This document shows positions 46,392 to 58,928 of a DNA stretch of 64,000 bases, in pieces. The position numbers were made by a program, and so were the translations under genes. Within the stretch, counting starts at the first letter, position 1. Each line of letters opens with the position of its first letter. This stretch comes from Effrenium voratum (Eukaryota > Sar > Dinophyceae > Suessiales > Symbiodiniaceae): NCBI GenBank assembly GCA_963377175.1, contig CAUJNA010002791.1:1-64000 (forward strand), in the 5' to 3' direction. Below the pieces are notes generated by a model, which did no database searches, was not told the origin of the DNA, and saw only the letters and a list, made by a program, of their open reading frames with translations.

Positions 46392-47627
46392 AGGTGAGTT
46401 TGCCGCATGCGAGTTATTCACTGGCCTGGGCCTGTAGGTCTGGGCAAGCAACAGTCGACTGGAGAGCACATGGAGTTGGGTCTTTCGCGTACGACTTGCT
46501 ATCTGGCTTTGGCTCAAGATGGCTTACGACGCAGAGGATCCACCCAGGATCGTCGCGCGCGCGGGGCTCAGCATATCAGATGTGAATCAGACTGGTCGGG
46601 AGACTGACAGAGCAGACGCAGGGGAGTCATGTTGGTCATGAGCTTCGAGAGATTGCGCATTTTTCCTTGTTTTGTGTTGGCGACTTTGTTGTAAGATCTC
46701 CTGCGAGTTGCCCGAGTCAGGTCCAGCCCAAGCAGTTTTAGACTCTCGGTCACTTCTGGCGGCTGAAACCGCCGAGGGCCCGGAGGAATGGTCACCAATG
46801 TCCACCGGTGTCATGGCTGCAAAGGCACACACACACACACTCATCAAGTTTCTTCAGAGTTGGCTTGCACCAAAGTGCCCGTTGCTCCTTCAAGTGGGTT
46901 GTGTGATGACAGCACAGGTAGCAACAATGGGAAGCGGGGCGAGCCCGGGCTGCGCTTAAGGTTCATTGAGCAGTGGAAAGTGCTTGGCACGCTTGCATGC
47001 CTAAAGCGAATCGAAGATCCAGTCTGTGCCACACCGCCCTGTCGGGCCAGGTTTGACTGTTTGCAATCCCAGGATCAGCACCCTCCATATTCATCCCTAT
47101 TGAGAGATGATACCCAGGCGAGTGCATGCAGAATCCAACAGGGCAAGGGTTTGTTCTTGCTCTGCTCCCCATCGACCAAGCCTGTGCAAATGGGCCCCAC
47201 GGATTCGTGCGTAGGAACGAACTAGATTTGTTCCCTGGGGCAGCGAGAGGTCGTGGAACATGCTCGTCTTCAAGTCCAAAGAATTTTAGCCCTTTCAATT
47301 CTTGCAAAGTGATTGAATTTGCAAAGGCGGTATGATAAGTAAAGCCAAGTTTTGTGGATTTGGTCGAAATATGGGCAGCCTGAATCATTTGGCAATTCAA
47401 TCCTTGGACGCAGACACTGACATCGCGCAAGAGCTTCCGCAACAGCCTGCTTCAGCGTCAGGCTGGTGCTTGGGTGGGCAATGCATTGTGCATGGCTGTT
47501 TGGAGAACTTATTTTCAGAATGGCTTTCTTTCCAGTATATATCCACACCTCTTCAAAGCATGTTTTCGCATGAAGCACTCAGCATGGTTTGAGCAAATGC
47601 TTTGCGCTGGAATGCTTCTCATTACAG
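46392..47627. other. Probable intron DNA
   Basis: An exon-like piece at about 46690-46835 (ELPESGPAQAVLDSRSLLAA, ETAEGPEEWSPMSTGVMA) may also belong to the channel. The rest shows no coding signal. Confidence 0.3.
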
Positions 47628-50600
47628 GAGCCATTCCTGATCCAGAGGAACGTGGTTGGATGGGTGGTCTTTGTCAACATGCTCATGATAGGTCTGGAAA
47701 CAGATGGTATCGAATCGCACATGTGGCGACTTTCCGAAGTTCTTTTTGTGCTCTTCTATTGCAGCTTGTCAGCCAACAGTTTGCTTGACAATGCTCGCTG
47801 GACACCACTCTAGACTCTGGGGTGTGTTTCTGTTGCCTTGATATCCAATCGTGTGCACTCGCAGCTTTTCAGCATAGATCCTTGACACTTGGAATGGAAA
47901 GCTGAAAGTGTATGGCTCTCAACATTTCCATCCAAGGCTATGAGTTCGGTGTGCGATTACATCGCAGTGGACCTCAGATATTCTGTGCACTCTGCACGGA
48001 GAGCAAAGACATTGAGTGCGAGGCACGGAAGCTCAAGAAGAGCCTTTTTCTTTTTGGCGGAGAGCTTTTGTTGGCAGGCAGCTGTCATACACATGCTGGA
48101 TGCGCTGGTTGTACCTTGGATTGCGGATGTGGCGCCAGTTGATTTTGGGGTGGCCCAGATATCAACCTTGCAAACAACAAGTCCTGGGCATGGGAAAGCT
48201 GTCAGTGTCGTGCTTGCTTGAATGCGAAGGGCACACAACGCAAAGGATTATTCTTTGGAAGGGGCCAGCTTTGCTCGACTCAGACAGGGCGCAGTGGCTT
48301 ACTTAGGTACTCATGGGACTTGCTAATCTGGTCGGCATTGTTGCTTTGCAGATGCCCATGCCCCCGTCTCTTGGCTGCACGTTTGATGTTGTTGCATTGG
48401 CATTGAACGGGTATTTTGTTGTAGCCTTGGACAAAGATGGCGATGTTGTAGCCTTGGAAGTTGAGCGATGGCGATGTTATTTTCCGAGCTGGTGGAGAGC
48501 CTCGGGTGCTCTCACTGCCACCGAATGTCTGCCATGTAGCTGGACCACCAGCTTTCCGTGACAAGGGTGGAACAGTTCCCTGTATGTGCCATAGGCAAAA
48601 CCCGGTTCTTTTGGGTCGGTAGGCCGGTAGGCACGGTCACGGACCCCTTGAAAAATCGACACTCATGATCAGAATGCCTACTCAGGGAACCGGCATGCCC
48701 CACAGAAGCAGCTTCAGCCACGTCCTATGCCAGAGAACCAGGGTTCATGCGCGGCCATGGACACCAGGTGGATGCTCTATACGCGCATGGTGCGGGGCTT
48801 GCGGGTCTTCTACCTCTTTGAGTCGCTGCATCGCTTTGTGATGGCGCTCAGCGGCATGTTCTCCACCTTGACCTGGATCTTTGGTTCCCTGTTTGCAGAG
48901 AAGATTGCAAGGTACTGAGGCAAGAGGCTTGTGGTTGACTGTCTTGGACAATCGATTTGGCAATGTGCCCTGTTTGGTTTCTTCTGCGCACTCTGCAAGA
49001 GGGGGCACGCGTACATTTGCTTGTTTTGAGGTGTGCTTACCTTCACTGTCTATTTGGTCTCGGTTCTTTTGACGCGGGGCACTTAGAGTGGAGTTGCGTG
49101 GTGAGTGGGCATTTTAATTGGCACGAGTGTTTGCGAGTCCGGTTGGGACAACATGCGCTTCCTGCAGCATAGATCCAAGGCACTACGCAAAGCAGTCGCT
49201 CAACATGTCAGGTGCTACTGGCTTGTCGTTGTTCTCAGCATTTTTGAAAGTAGTCATTCCAGAGTTGGTTGGACTGCCACTATCTTGGTGTGATGTCGCC
49301 AAAGCATTGCCATCCGCTGAACAAAGCACGTGAGTCAGCTTGAGACTCGGACCAGGTCGCGCTCCGGAAGAGGAGTATTTTGGGAGCATTCTTTCCACCA
49401 TGTTCACGCTGTTCCAGGCCTGCAAAGTAAATCTTGAAGTGTGCCCTACCTTGGCTCAGCTGAAGTTTGCAGAAGTAGAAGCTGTTTGGGGACTCAAGTT
49501 GTCCACCGGAGGTCACCACGATGGACTCCTGGCCAGACATTGCTGCTCCTCTCATAGAGCAAAGTGTCACGGCCGAATTGACTCCGGAGAGAATTTTTCC
49601 CTAGATATTTGACATACATCTTTTCACATGTGTATATATGTATATACATATACACAATGTGTTGGTTCCATTTGCCCCGTCCCAGCATGAATAGCATGAA
49701 GGGCAGCCCTGCAAGGCTTGTTAGACGCAGCCTGTTCCAAGGTAATTGGTGGCGGATGTTCTTCGTCCTTTTCATTGCATTCTCAGCGGCTTGGACTCGC
49801 AAGTGACCTGAGACGTGACGGTTCGGTTGTGCATCCCAGGCATGGACAATGATTTCACTGGTGACGGCAGTGGTGTCGGACAATGTTATCCAGGCCAGTG
49901 TCCTCCATGAGAGCTGCGCAGACTCTGAATGCGAATGCACCGCACGCATGTTGCATTGCGGCTCGGCAGTTTGTTCAAGTGAGCGGAGGGTGTGCGAGTA
50001 TGCAATTCCTTCCTACGAGGCAACACAAGATCGCAAAGAGAAGCAGAAGGAGGCGCAGATCGAGACGCCTTGTTCAGTGAAGTTCGCCGCGCAAAAGTTC
50101 GAATAAGGAGGAATATTTGATTCCGGCGCAGGAATTTCCTTGTTCTGAGTGAGGCTTGAGTTTGCTGCTTGAGGATTCTGCCTTTTGCGGATATTGAGTC
50201 GCGTTGGAGCTGGGAGGCACAGGAAAAGAGGCGCAAAGAGTTCGTCGAGTTCCTGAAAGCTGCTGAGCCATATGGGCAAGGGGCAGAGGAATGCGTTGGT
50301 AGGAAGTCTCCTCACGTTGTTAATTCTTGTTGCAGTAACTTCCCAATGGCTTAGACTTGAGTGGGAGTTGCGTGGCCATGCCTAGCGATTTAGACGTTGT
50401 GTGGTGGCATTGATCAGAAATGAAAGAAAGCCCATGCTGCTTCTACGCAAGTTTATGTTGGGTCGGGGTTTTTGGATGCTTGGGCGGGCCGAGTTTCACG
50501 CGGGATAGCAAACAGTTAGTGCATCTGGATGGAGTGGCGCAGATGTGTGAAGCAGCGCAGAAGCAGAGTCTACCCCAGCAGGATATGCTTTGTGATAGCA

Positions 50601-53600
50601 TGTCCTCCGGAGATACCCAAGGTCTGTTTTGTCAATGCGGATGCGGATGGTGATTTGGCGGCATGAGCGGATGACAGAGCATAGCTGGATAGGGCAGAAC
50701 AAGTTGTCCTGGCTGCACTTTGATTTGTCCTGGTTTTAGTGTCATGTAAGACGTTCCTGTCCTGGCCGGCAAAAGGTTCAATCATTGTTCAAATTGGCAA
50801 TTGGGAAATTGATGATGCGAGTGTGCCTCTTTAGTTTGTTGTCATAGAACTCAGGAAATATGGTCCTTGACAAAGAGGAGTTTGGCACACTCATCAAAGA
50901 TGAGCAGGCTGACTTGCATTTTCATGTCAGCCCACCGTGATCACTTTTTGGTATTCGGAACGCTTAGAAAAGTTGCAAATGCTCACATCTTCATCCGTAC
51001 ACGTTTGATGACTTGCCTGATCGCAGTGGAGTGCTGACTTGTCCTGCAATGCGTCATGGGTTCTGCTTGTTCCGGGACTGGCAGTGGGCTGCTGCGCAGG
51101 TTGTGGCAAAGATGGAGGATTTGGGTGTCACCTTGCCTCTGCAAGAGCTTGAGAAGGTGCTTCCGCGTCTTTAAGAGTCCGGGATGCATACGGAGAACAT
51201 GTCTGGGGTATACTAATCTCATCTTTAACTAGGAATTTAATTCCTTGGCTGGAGTGACATGCGGGATGGCAACCCTACCAGGCAAACACTTACCGTTTTG
51301 CATTGCTAGGGTCGAGCGATCGCGAGGCCAAGTAGACAGCAATGGCCTATTGTTAGCAGGGTGAGAGTACTTTGAGCCTTCTTGCAGGAGCCTGGCTCGT
51401 GAAACTGGGCCAAGTTGTCTTGCTCGGGTGCTGATTTGGCTGTTCCCCAGAAAGACATGCTGCATAGGCTGAGCCATGTTGCTTTGCTAGGGTGGCCTGC
51501 AGGATCTCCAATTCAGCGAATCGCTTGCGGTTTTCTTCAAGGGCTTGAGCAACGCTCACAGACGCTTGTATGGTTCTCGCTTTGTTCTGACAACGTGTTC
51601 TTTTTGGTTGCGCACCAACAAACACTATGCAAGCTCACGTGCGCAAGCAGAAACAACAATAGCTGCCGCGGCTGCTGGATTCAGTTGCATTCATTAGAAC
51701 TGCAAACATCTCTGCATCACATCAAGCTTTCATGCTTTGCGCCCTGTTGCTTTCTCTTCTCGCTGCTGCATGGCACGGGTGATCTAGCTTCTCTACGGTG
51801 GTCGGCGCCTCCCGGCACCCTCAGGCCTTGCAAGAATTGACGACTTTCTGCGAGCTGCCCTTGCTGAGGCTCGTGCTGCTGCCCCGACCTCTTTGGCTGC
51901 GCACATGCAAGAGCCTCGTGTTACTCTCCAGTAGTTATCCCCCGATGCACTCCGGAATTGCTTCCATTCTTGCCTCTTGCCTTACCAGGGGTCTGCATCT
52001 GCGCGTCCCTTGCCTGTGTCTGCGCTGCCTTTCATAGAGGACCCTTTCAACCTGTCCAGCCTTTGCTTGCGACTTCCTGAACTACGTTTGGTCATGTTTC
52101 TTGCTGCCCGCGCCCAGTTCAGACGCAGGCACCAGGAGGGGTTGCAGCAATGTGCTGCCCACTGGTCTTCTGCTGTCGGACCAGCTAGCTCAGACGCATC
52201 GCCCGCCATGCCAAGTGGTCCAGACAGTACATGCGCTCTTTGTGCTGGAGGCTTTCTACGGCGGAAACAAGCTGTTGCGGCTGGTGAGTCTTACAGCGCT
52301 CCGTGTCTTGACTGATGCTGAGCAGATTCGAGCAGCTATTTGTTGCTCACAGTTCCACATGTACGCAGCTGCGTGTTGCGCCTGCTTGGGGCGTCCAGAC
52401 ACCTTCCACCGGGCAACATGATCAGGTTTCCAAGTGTCGCCTCTACTTTCTGCGCAGCAACCTCAGTATGTGGTTCGTTTACTTTACTGGGCTTGACGCA
52501 GTCGTGTTGCCATTCATGCGACCGTGCATATCCGTCGTGTGTGGCTGAAGCAGCGTCTTGGACTTAGAACTTCTCTTGCTTGTTTCCTTGGGGAGGCCGC
52601 ATGTTCAAACTGCCACCTTCAAGCAGCACGTTTCCCAAGTTCAGGCCATCACCTTGCAGAAATTTTCACGAGCTTGCTGCTGCTGTTGGCAAGCACGGCG
52701 TTCAAGATGCCATTTGCAGGCCACACTTGTCACCCATCCATTGCGAGCAACTGTGCGTACGTGCGTGAAGGGAACTGTGGGCAGCCAGCGTGGTATGCGT
52801 CAAGAGCTCCGTGCCTTGCAAGTCTACGGGGTTTCCCTCCCTTCTTCACTCTGAACTCAGCTGACACAAGCCCACCCGTACACCTTTTCTACTCTTGCCC
52901 TGGCAAGCGGCTGTCCTTCCCTGCATCTGATGCAAGCCTGGGCGAGACATTGCTGATGGCGGTCTGTCTACGTGCCACACAAGCGCGAATGCGCCCAGGC
53001 GTTCGAAACGAGCATCGCCCCTATCGACAAGCTTCCAGCTCGTTCCGGGACATTTTGCCTTGCGAGGTCCACACTGTCTTTTGCATGAAGTTTGAGCTTA
53101 TAGTAAAGCAAATTGGCCCTTTCCGTTCAGCATGCAACAGTGATTCAACCAAAGTGATGCGGAGCATTTCTCATTCAAGATGCATATTTTGAGGAAAACA
53201 CAGTGTTTCAAAACAGGCCCTATAGCGACCCGCTCTTTTTGTGAAGCTAGCCCACCTTTCGCATCCAGATTTGCCACGTGGCCTGGCGTTGGAAGGCGTT
53301 CGAGATGCTTGACGTGGACGAGGATGGAGAGCTTTCCATCGACGAGTTCACCTCAGGGCTGTCGCAGCTTCAGGACGGATGGGTGGCACGGGGGCGTGGG
53401 TCCGCGTGGCCCCCTTGCAAGGGCAGGCCGCTTGCTATCGACTTAGCTCTGCGTGCTCGGACACTTTTCGTTGAGACATCCGGTTCTCTTTTTCCTGCTC
53501 CTGAGCCCTGCAGTTCCGTCAGGGTTGTCAAGTCCAGACTGTCACCTCAGCAAAGCCAGTTTCAACCTCCCTCCTTGTCAGCGTCAATTGCGAAGTCATT

Positions 53601-53835
53601 CAGCTTGGGCGTGCGAAGTGTCAAGGCAGACGAAGCTCTTCGAAACGATCAATTCCTTTAGAGTTCCCATTTGCCTTTCCAATGGGAGAGGGATGAAGAG
53701 AGATTCAAAGAGCCCAACACCCTTTCCAAGGAGACCTTGAACACCAAGCACGTGGTGTCCTTGGACTACGGGCTCCAGCGGGTGTCTGCGCAGCTCTCTA
53801 AGAAGCTAGACGGATTGGAGGCTGTTTGGCTTTGT
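47628..53835 (+). CDS. Voltage-gated cation channel with EF-hand, multi-exon host gene
   Basis: Short plus-strand exons in order: S1/S2 at 47628-47765 after TTACAG (VVGWVVFVNMLMIGLETDG, HMWRLSEVLFVLFY); S3-like at about 48040-48145 (MLDALVVPWIADV); S4-S5 at about 48757-48895 (RMVRGLRVFYLFESLHRFVM); a pore-helix exon at about 49366-49418 (EEEYFGSILSTMFTLFQ, followed by a GC donor); S6 end at about 49838-49892 (MISLVTAVVSDNVIQ); charged C-terminal exons at about 50020, 50200, 50860 (LDKEEFGTLIKDEQ) and 51097-51172 (MEDLGVTLPLQELEKVLPRL); an EF-hand at about 53280-53380 (DVDEDGELSIDEF); and a coiled coil at about 53720-53835. Only one ion-transport domain is seen. It should sit in a membrane and be Ca-sensitive. 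Exon ends are approximate. Confidence 0.55.
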
Positions 53836-53939
53836 CTGGGCGGGGTCATCCGCTCTTCAATTCACTGAATGCCAGAGCAACATTGATGGCAACATATCAT
53901 AGTATATGATGTGTGCCATTTGTACAACAAACATTGAAT

Positions 53940-55100
<1,161 letters not shown>

Positions 55101-58001
55101 TCACAGTATAGGCACACGCACACTCTCACGCGCGCACTCGCACACGCGCCCCCCCCTCCCCACGCAAACAGAGCGCACTGAAGATGTGCGCCAACCTCGC
55201 CGGCTCGCACGCCCGCGCACCCCACATGCGGCGCGAGCATTCCGCACGCTTGCCGGCTCGCACACTGGCAGCCAGCTCGTTGGCACACGGGAATGCTTAC
55301 ATGCATAGCGAACGTCGGTCACCAGCTTACCATGTTTTGTGAAGTGGCAGGCAGGCCATTCGCCATTTTAGGCTTTCACCGATCAAGCCCATCAGTTTTG
55401 GCAAAGTGTCCTCCTTGTAACCTATACTTTGGAACAGCAGCAATTTGACACCCCATGAGCCCAAAACGTTCTTCCGTTTATGCCTGTCAAGGCCTGGCTC
55501 AATCCCTAACCACAAAAACAACGACTGAAGCGAATCTGGTCCACAGCGCAGGTGACCGTGACCGACCGGTCCGCCTCTTGGCACCTTTAGACGTTTTTCT
55601 CGCCGCAAGGTGAATAATTAGGTACCAATTGAGTGCAGGACTACACATGATGAGTAATATGATTGGAAGGGGATATCGACCGTTGCCTACTGCTTTTGCC
55701 AATCAGGATGTGTCATTCATTGGCCTTTTTGAGCAGACACTTTTTCTGGTGTGTGTGTGTGTGGTTTGGAAGACGGTTACCCTGAGACTGGCCTGAGGGG
55801 CAAATTTTCTTCACGATACGATTCTCCGACACCTGCTGCCATAAAGCGAGTCTTGTGGCTGCCAACTAAGGAAGCAATTGTTCAGAGCGTTGACAGGCTG
55901 ACAGCAGCCATGCAAGAGTTCACTGCCGCGCTGAACAACTTGCCCAAGGATTGCTTTGCAACACCTACGCTGTCCAGCTTCTTGCATTGCTTTAGCAGCC
56001 TGGTCAGGCTTGTTTGCAGCCTGCTTGACTTTCGTCTGGTCCTGGGTAGGACGCGGCCCCCAATGGAAAGCGGTGGCTTCCCACTCTTGCTGTGACGTGG
56101 CAGGACAATCTGGCAAGACGCAAAGCTGTTGTAGCACCTTGAGTCGTCCAAGCCATGGCAATGTCAGAAGGCAATGCAGGCCTGAAACGCTTGTTTTTCT
56201 TGCGCGCCAGAGCCTGCAGGGTGAAACGTGTTGGCTGTTTGTTCATGGCATAGTGCAAGAATGCTGGAACCAGACCAGTCGCAAGCCAATGTCTCAACAA
56301 CCAGCGGTAGCCACTTGCAATGCCAAGGCACCATAGAGACGGGAGAGGAACTGAGCCCTCCTGCTGGCCGGAAATTGGCCAGATTGTCTTTGTATTGTCT
56401 CTGCGCCTCTGTTTGGGTCCGGGAATTCACAGTTGATCCCATCTCAACTGATTGAATCAGAGCTGAGCGCAGACCTCCCCAGCAAAACGGTGCCAACGTT
56501 GCCTGGCCATTGCCCAGGAGACCAGAGACCATACCATCCCCAATGCATGCCATTGTGTTCAAGGCATAGCGACCTCGGCTTTAGGCGTGCAACTTCTGAA
56601 GCCGCAAGCAGAAAGGTCTCTTGAAATCACAAGGTATTTTGTATGGCTCTTCAGCAGTTGCGCAGAAGCAAAATACCTGGGCCTTGACCAAAAGGCAAGA
56701 GCCAGGCTCGTGCCTATGTTCCATTTTGCAACCACTGGATGCTCAACTTGAGTTCAGTATCTTCACAAAGGGGCAGACAAAAAAGCAATGTGCATGCAGT
56801 GTGTAGCCTTGCCAGCTCGACCACAGTGCTCACCGGCAGAGCGGCCATAAGCGCCAGCGCAGGATCTGCGATTGTATGAGCTCAAATTGCAGCCCCGGGT
56901 GCGCACTGCTCGCAGTGTGAGGGTGGAGCTAAACGTCAACCACGAGCTCTGCCGCCGAGGGCAGAAGCAACGCAACCAGATCATTCCTGGAGCGTTCAAT
57001 TTCATCAGTGCAGTCTTCTTGATCTGCGGACCGTTTCTCCAAGCGGAGCAGGAGGCAGAAGAATCTGGGACTCGCAGTTTCACGCGTGCTGACTTTGGCC
57101 ATTGAAAGCAGGCACCGCTGTGCTGCTGTAGGGTCGCGGGAACAGTGAAGGCCATGTCAGCTTGGCTTTGACGTCGCCTTCATAGCCCATTTCAAAACCG
57201 GTGGACAAAAGTCTCCATCAACACATCATGGTTTCCCATCAGTTGTTCCATTTCCAAAAGGTACATATCCAGGGGCCGCATGACGTGAGGAGGCCGCCTT
57301 CTCCAAGTCCGAGGCATTGGTGAGTCATGCAGGCGCGGCGGGGGTTTTTGACTGCCGGGGATTGCCTAATCTTCCAGTTGGTGAAGACACACACACACAC
57401 ATATATATATATACATAATATTTAGTTCCGGTGCAATGATTTGTGCCAGGGCCCTTTGTGTGATCAAAAAGGTATGCTCTGCTTCCTGTCCTGCAGGCTC
57501 CCTGCCGAGTGCCGAAGAGCGACGGGAGCAGAGCAGGGGCCCAGAAATGCCGGGCGTTCCTTGCAGGCCAATCCAAGTTAATTCCAGGGTAGGCGACAGC
57601 CCAACCGTGGGTCTTGAGGACCAGGTTTTGATGCTTGACTCATGTTGCCTTTGGCAGCGGCCTTTGGCACACTCCTGACGTGAGGCCGGGAAGCTCTCAC
57701 TCAGAAGGCGCCAACGATGTGGGGGAGGGGCGCCCCACGCACATTCAAAGATGCCAATAGATCTTCACTGCAGCCCGGGGTGTTGTCAACCAACGGATAT
57801 TCAAGTTTGGTTGCGTTGGAGTCCTCAGAGGAGGTTCGGTCAAAATATCCAGTTGTGAACAGTCCATTTGTTGGGATAGGGATTCACTGAATTTCCCCAA
57901 GAAAGGACCAGGGGACTCACAAATTTTGCTTGTCCTTGCGGCAACCGCATATTTTGGCAACGGCACATCGATCATCCTCCGATTTGCTTATAAACACAGC
58001 C
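55101..58001. other. Host-like DNA, no firm gene
   Basis: A helical plus-strand piece at about 55875-55945 (IVQSVDRLTAAMQEFTAALN) could be a last coiled-coil exon of the channel. A further open stretch at 56872-57100 has no motif. A (CA)n(TA)n run lies at 57388-57415. No other structure was seen. Confidence 0.35.
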
Positions 58002-58928
58002 ATGGGGAGTTGTGCCCTACTATCCTGGGCTTTCCTTGCACTCAGCCCTTGTGTGTGGGGAAGGGCCCAGTACTTCGGCTTCTATGACGACGATGTGCAC
58101 GTGACGGGAGCCTTTACCAACTTGCACCAAGCTGGCAGCCTCACAGATGCCCTGCAGGCAGCAGAGTATGGCCAAAGGAGCCTGCTGAGTGTTCAAAGTA
58201 CCTTCTTCACGGACAATTTGCAGCTGCGCCCAGATAGTGAAGCCCGCTGGAAGGAAGTAGCAAGCCAAGCACGCGATCTCATTTCCAACCAGACCCTTTT
58301 GGGGTTTAATCTCGGAGATGAGCTGCGGTGGAATTGCATGAGCCAGACGACGTTGGAGGCAGCTGCAAACGCGGTCCGAGCCAGCTTCCCTCGAGGACAG
58401 GCCATACTCTGGTACAATGAGGCCAGTCTTCCTGCAACCAAACAGAAAGATAGCTGTGGAAATTCCTGCGCTGACTTCCGGATCCCAGAGGCTCTGGACT
58501 GGTTCTCAGTTGACGTATATCACATGGATGGTTTCGAAACCGGTTGGGTGAAAGATAATGTCAGGGCCTTCTACGACCTGTACATCTTCCCCAACCTCAC
58601 AGCACAGCAGCAAGTTATGCTGGTACCCGGCTCCTTTGGCAGCAACGTGAACCACTACCCCAATGGCACTTATGTTTGCAACAAGACCTGCTACGACGAC
58701 ATGTGCGCACGTGACGCGGTAGACTTCTTTTCCTGGGCCAACGCAGATCGCCGGGTGGCGGCGGTGATGCCGTGGAACTGGGGCGGGTGTGCCACGTGTA
58801 ACGGAAGCCGATGGACGCCTCCCCACACGTGCTGCATGGATGAGATCGGGACCAAGGATCAGCCGCGATCACGCGCAGCGTGGTCGGAGCTTGGCCGAGC
58901 CATAATTGCAGGGTCGTTTACAGTTTGA
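58002..58928 (+). CDS. Secreted glycoside-hydrolase-like protein, intronless
   Basis: I take ATG 58002 because it starts a clear signal peptide (MGSCALLSWAFLALSPCVWG, cleavage near GRAQ); the frame is open upstream only through a non-ATG extension. 308 residues. Alternating strand/helix blocks suggest a TIM barrel: YFGFYDDDVHV, LLGFNLGDELRWN (candidate acid Glu), GQAILWYNEA, LDWFSVDVYHMDGF, VMLVPGSFGSN and VAAVMPWNWGG. At least five N-x-S/T sites and Cys pairs (CGNSC, CNKTC, CATC, CC) fit an extracellular enzyme. Family number not assignable by eye. The lack of introns contrasts with the channel gene upstream and fits reverse-transcribed gene copies common in dinoflagellates. Confidence 0.5.
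   Translation: MGSCALLSWAFLALSPCVWGRAQYFGFYDDDVHVTGAFTNLHQAGSLTDALQAAEYGQRSLLSVQSTFFTDNLQLRPDSEARWKEVASQARDLISNQTLLGFNLGDELRWNCMSQTTLEAAANAVRASFPRGQAILWYNEASLPATKQKDSCGNSCADFRIPEALDWFSVDVYHMDGFETGWVKDNVRAFYDLYIFPNLTAQQQVMLVPGSFGSNVNHYPNGTYVCNKTCYDDMCARDAVDFFSWANADRRVAAVMPWNWGGCATCNGSRWTPPHTCCMDEIGTKDQPRSRAAWSELGRAIIAGSFTV

Noticed and set aside
46500..46518. CTTTGGCTCAAG before an ATG, resembling a spliced-leader relic
   Set aside because: Only the last 11 bases match, nothing of the 5' half, and it lies in a region best explained as intron/exon DNA of the channel gene.
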